This document shows positions 61,247-64,000 of a DNA stretch of 64,000 nt, piece by piece. This DNA comes from Ochrobactrum sp. CGA5 (GTDB lineage: Bacteria > Pseudomonadota > Alphaproteobacteria > Rhizobiales > Rhizobiaceae), in contig NZ_VCIG01000038.1 of the NCBI RefSeq assembly GCF_006345815.1, forward strand, positions 434,001 to 498,000, given 5' to 3'. The notes beneath the pieces were generated by a model that did not search any database, had not been told where the DNA came from, and saw only the letters and a list, made by a program, of their open reading frames with translations. A program made the position numbers and the translations under genes. Position 1 is the first letter of the stretch, and each line of letters starts with the position of its first letter.

Positions 61247-61261
61247 TGCTAGAGAGCGCCT

Positions 61262-61382
61262 ACGAGGTCTCCCCTCGCATACGCGCTGTAGTAACTGCGG
61301 CGTAAGAGCTAACGTCGAATATAGAATCGTTACGCCCCATGATGTAATGACGCAACGGGGGTGATTGGAAGGGGGACCTCGT
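61262..61382 (+). ncRNA. Candidate retron msr-msd RNA bounded by a1/a2 repeats
   Basis: ACGAGGTCTCCCCTC (61262-61276) can pair with GAAGGGGGACCTCGT (61368-61382): 11 Watson-Crick pairs and one G-U in the first 12, one mismatch, then two more pairs. The 121-nt segment is directly upstream of, and touches, the GTG of a retron-type RT gene. Inside are stems ACGCGC/GCGGCGT (61281-61303), TAACG/CGTTA (61310-61332) and GCCCC/GGGGG (about 61334-61361). This matches the retron RNA plan (a1, msr hairpins, msd stem, a2). The branching G cannot be fixed by eye. Confidence 0.72.
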
Positions 61383-62964
61383 GCACAATCCATTTTATAT
61401 ATTTGGCGGTCAATCGCGCGTTAGCCTTCCGCTTCCTCTCAGCAATCTAAACCAACTATTAGCATATTTGGAGATGTCTCCGGATGAGCTAAATAAAATT
61501 CGTTGGTTTCGTGGAAGAATGTATAGAAAATTCGATATTTCAAAGGGAAAAAGCAAAAAAAGAACGATTAATTCGCCGAATTACCGATTAAAAATGCTAC
61601 AAAAGAAAATTTCTATACAGCTTGCGAAAATTTATAAACCGAGGAATTCCGTTCACGGATTCGTTTCACATCGATCCGTTAAGACGAATGCGCAATCACA
61701 CATAAAGCAAAAGTATATTTTAAATATTGATATCAAGGATTTTTTTCCGTCGATAACGGAAAGTCGTGTGCGTGGTCTTTTGGAGGCAATCGGCCTTGAT
61801 GAGAATGTAAGTGCAGCGATCACATGGATTTGCTGTAACGATGGCTGCCTTCCACAGGGAGCGCCAAGTAGTCCGTTGATATCTAATATGATATGTTTTC
61901 GCTTGGATAAAAATCTTCAAGCTTTTGCGAAGCGGACGAGATGTATATACACGAGATATGCTGACGATATAACTTTTTCAAGCCATCAGCCTTTAAGTCT
62001 TCTTTTTGCAGAATCTGTTCCAAGAGCAGGGCATTTTCCGGTAATCCAGCTTTCGGAAGGATTAAGAAACTTGTTTACTTCCAACGGATTCACGTTGAAC
62101 GACAACAAAGCTCATTATGCGGACAAGCACTCACGAAGAACAGTTACTGGTATTCGGGTCAATGAAGTATTAAATATCGACAGAAAATTCATTCGGAATG
62201 TTAGAGCAGCTCTGTATAAGATTGAAACTATTGGTCTGAAGGATGCGCAGAAGGAGTTAATGTCAAGATTTTCTTCCAATGCGAGTATAGAAGATTATTT
62301 GCGCGGTAAGATTGCTTGGCTTGGCCACATTAAAGGAGTGTCTGATCCTATTTTTCGCGGGTTGGCTGCTCGATTCAATAGATCCTTCGCTAAGTCGGCG
62401 ATAAAAATTCAACCAACGCAGGCAGAGATGAGGGATCGGGCTGTTTGGGTTATTGAACATTTTGATGGAGAAATGTGCCAAGGTAGCGCGTTCTTTTTAG
62501 AGTCAGTCGGTTTGGTTACTGCTGCACACTGTGTTGAAGGTTCAACTGAAATTGAATTATATCACCCTTCCAAACCCTCAAATAAATTTTCTGGAAAAAT
62601 AAAGAGTATTTGCTCTCATAGGGACTTGGCTATTATTGAACACAATATACCGAGCGTTGAATACTTTGAACTACGAAGATCGCTCAAAGACGCCCAGATT
62701 GGTGAAGAACTGATTGCCGCAGGGTATCCTGGATTTGGTCCCGGCGATAAATTAAACATTCGTCCAGGTACGGTGAGTTCACGCCCTGTTAAGTCCGCTG
62801 TTAATTATATTGAAGTCACTCAGAAACTCGCACAAGGTATGTCGGGCGGTCCGTTGCTTGATACTGATAATAATGTTTCTGGTGTAATACATAAAGGCGG
62901 CGCATTGGAAAACAGAGATTTTGCTGTTCACATAGGGGAACTTTACTTGTGGCTAGGTATTTGA
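61381..62964 (+). CDS. Retron-type reverse transcriptase fused to a trypsin-like protease
   Basis: A 527-residue protein with a GTG start after AAGGGGG. RT domain (about 45-340): LNIDIKDFFPSI near 114-125, QGAPSSPLISNM near 159-170, catalytic YADD at 193-196. The retron hallmarks NAxxH (NAQSH, 103-107) and VTG (255-257) are both present. After a short linker, residues 353-527 are a chymotrypsin/HtrA-like protease with His383 (TAAHC), Asp415 (HRDLAII) and Ser488 (GMSGGPL), a complete triad. AT-rich, unlike the flanking satellite. The RT should make msDNA; the protease is the likely effector. Confidence 0.9.
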   Translation: MHNPFYIFGGQSRVSLPLPLSNLNQLLAYLEMSPDELNKIRWFRGRMYRKFDISKGKSKKRTINSPNYRLKMLQKKISIQLAKIYKPRNSVHGFVSHRSVKTNAQSHIKQKYILNIDIKDFFPSITESRVRGLLEAIGLDENVSAAITWICCNDGCLPQGAPSSPLISNMICFRLDKNLQAFAKRTRCIYTRYADDITFSSHQPLSLLFAESVPRAGHFPVIQLSEGLRNLFTSNGFTLNDNKAHYADKHSRRTVTGIRVNEVLNIDRKFIRNVRAALYKIETIGLKDAQKELMSRFSSNASIEDYLRGKIAWLGHIKGVSDPIFRGLAARFNRSFAKSAIKIQPTQAEMRDRAVWVIEHFDGEMCQGSAFFLESVGLVTAAHCVEGSTEIELYHPSKPSNKFSGKIKSICSHRDLAIIEHNIPSVEYFELRRSLKDAQIGEELIAAGYPGFGPGDKLNIRPGTVSSRPVKSAVNYIEVTQKLAQGMSGGPLLDTDNNVSGVIHKGGALENRDFAVHIGELYLWLGI

Positions 62965-63670
62965 ATTTATATTTGCAATTATGGAGTGACTATATTGAAA
63001 CGCTTCCATTTAATTTTGGATTGTGCCGGAGAATAAGAAGTCGCTTTGAGATTCCTGTGAGATGATGAGTTTAACATTTTTCATTCTCATCTTGCCAGCG
63101 CGCGGACGGTCCGGTTTGCGGATTTTTGCAGAAGGGTTTCCAGTTTGGAGAACACTTTTTCTTTGAGATTGGAGCCTGAACTGTATTGGCAACATGAATA
63201 TTAGCTTCATGCCGCTTACCATTGGTTTGATCCGCCGACGACAAGCGGCCCAAACAGCCCTGTGTTTCGCAGCATGGCAACAAGCGCCGTTGTCGTGATG
63301 ACCTTGTGGTGAGCCATTCGCCGCCACTCGCTTTGATGCAGCGTCCATGTATGCATATACCCTACTGGTTGCAGTTCTGTTGTCATTTATGAAGTTTAAT
63401 CGTGCCGAATAAGAAAGCGATACAATGACCTCTTGCTGATGTTTACGCCTTTTGCTGACCGGGCGTTACGCAGTTTGAACAAGGTGCATTCGCGATGCTA
63501 ACCAACCAAGTCATACTTAGTAAGGCAAACTCCATTTTATGAGAATTGCGGTCGCCGTAAAGGGGCATTGTGAGCGACCTCCATCCGCAGGCAGTGTGAT
63601 CAGGCTCGAACTAGTTATCACAGCCCCTTCGATTCATTCAGATGGGGAAATGCCCTACTAGGTCTATATC
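62965..63670. other. Non-coding stretch with an IS remnant
   Basis: The 706 bases between the RT stop and the second recombinase hold the IS630 fragment at 63087-63360 and no other convincing gene. Bases 63361-63670 show nothing recognisable. Confidence 0.55.
63087..63360 (-). pseudogene. IS630-family transposase remnant
   Basis: Two minus-strand pieces in different frames resemble an IS630 transposase: HHKVITTTALVAMLRNTGLF (near 63235-63320) matches the segment after the first catalytic motif, and NLKEKVFSKLETLLQKSANR followed by TVRALAR and a stop (63087-63165) matches the C-terminus. The middle, with the catalytic DDE residues, is deleted. Confidence 0.6.
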
Positions 63671-64000
63671 CTACAGAGTCTTTGAGGCCGATCCGTTCGA
63701 AATATTTTTATCTGAGCGTAGATATTCCCGCAAGATCCTAAACACACTCGCCCGCCCGATCCCCAGCTTCGTCGCGATGGCGTCCGCCGTCATTCCCCCG
63801 GCCTTCAACCGCAGTACATCTTCCGCTTTCGCCCGCGCAGTCGGCGCTCGCCCCTTGTATTTGCCCTCGGCTTTGGCCTTCGCGATCCCCTCGCGTTGCC
63901 GTTCCAGCATCAACTCCCGTTCAAACTCGGCAATCGACCCTAGCAAATTCAGCATCAACTTGCCGGTCGGTGTGGAGGTGTCGAGGTTCATCGATAGGAT
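63671..64000 (-). CDS. Serine recombinase, N-terminus outside the window
   Basis: The minus frame runs off the right edge. What is visible is the second half of a resolvase/invertase: NLDTSTPTGKLMLNLLGSIA, then EFERELMLERQREGIAKAKA and a C-terminal HTH (MTADAIATKLGIGRASVFRI). The catalytic Ser region is beyond the window. It differs clearly in sequence from the remnant at 59755, so the two are not halves of one gene. It may be the recombinase of a Tn3-like or resolvase-carrying unit. Confidence 0.88.
   Translation of the reverse strand: MLSMNLDTSTPTGKLMLNLLGSIAEFERELMLERQREGIAKAKAEGKYKGRAPTARAKAEDVLRLKAGGMTADAIATKLGIGRASVFRILREYLRSDKNISNGSASKTL

Larger units (their letters stand above)
55086..64000. 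mobile_element. Satellite-like genomic island at tRNA-Arg, right end outside
   Basis: Directly after the tRNA come a palindrome array, an AlpA-like gene, several small genes, a VirE-type primase, resolvase remnants, defence-like genes and an IS remnant. The order AlpA, small genes, primase is that of phage satellites and P4-like islands. No tyrosine integrase is visible between tRNA and AlpA, and the 3' tRNA repeat is not found again, so the boundary to the right is unknown. Confidence 0.68.

Noticed and set aside
61381-62964. Diversity-generating retroelement
   Set aside because: No variable repeat/template repeat pair and no target gene; the RT has retron hallmarks and a protease fusion instead.
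61381-62964. Group II intron
   Set aside because: No maturase or HNH domain after the RT and no intron-like RNA domains around it.

Overview
The window reads as chromosome of an alphaproteobacterium of the order Hyphomicrobiales, most likely Brucella/Ochrobactrum. That placement is an inference from the type of housekeeping genes, a GapR-family protein, an Omp25/31-like barrel and GTA-like tail genes; no rRNA is present to settle it. Four host segments flank two integrated elements: a class I fumarase cut by the left edge, a YkuD-type L,D-transpeptidase, a tRNA-Val(CAC), then (after the prophage) a decayed stretch, a secreted Cys-rich protein, a lipoate-protein ligase, an ABC-F ATPase and tRNA-Arg(CCG).

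Element 1 (about 3981-49412, 45.4 kb) is an apparently complete HK97-type siphovirus prophage in the 3' end of tRNA-Val. A 51-bp perfect repeat (3981-4031 and 49362-49412) marks attL and attR. Layout: integrase and excisionase-like gene; a long leftward early operon (HNH nuclease, RecT-like annealing protein, many small genes); a switch region with a short repressor, a Cro-like protein and matching operator triplets at two promoters; accessory genes (P63C protein, a membrane pair); a rightward replication/modification block (GapR-like, adenine methylase, DUF1064 nuclease, replisome organiser, DnaA-C-domain protein, NusG-like protein); a phage tRNA-Ser(GCT); packaging, head and tail genes, including a GGGAAAC -1 frameshift site between the two tail-assembly chaperone reading frames; fibres; an outer-membrane barrel; a Panacea-type toxin-antitoxin pair; and a lysis cassette with an Rz/Rz1-like nested pair.

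Element 2 starts just after tRNA-Arg (55009-55085) and runs past the right edge. It opens with a tandem array of 33-nt palindromes, then carries a satellite-like module (AlpA-like regulator, small genes, VirE-type primase/helicase, origin-like inverted repeats). Then comes a truncated serine resolvase, an AT-rich block with an FRG-domain protein and a reverse transcriptase fused to a trypsin-like protease, an IS630 remnant, and a second serine recombinase at the window edge.

The most interesting locus is 61262-62964. The RT has both retron hallmarks (NAxxH and VTG) and a complete His-Asp-Ser protease triad, and a roughly 120-nt segment directly upstream is bounded by a 15-nt complementary pair that fits the a1/a2 repeats of a retron msr-msd RNA. 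It sits beside an FRG protein in a likely defence island between two serine-recombinase genes.
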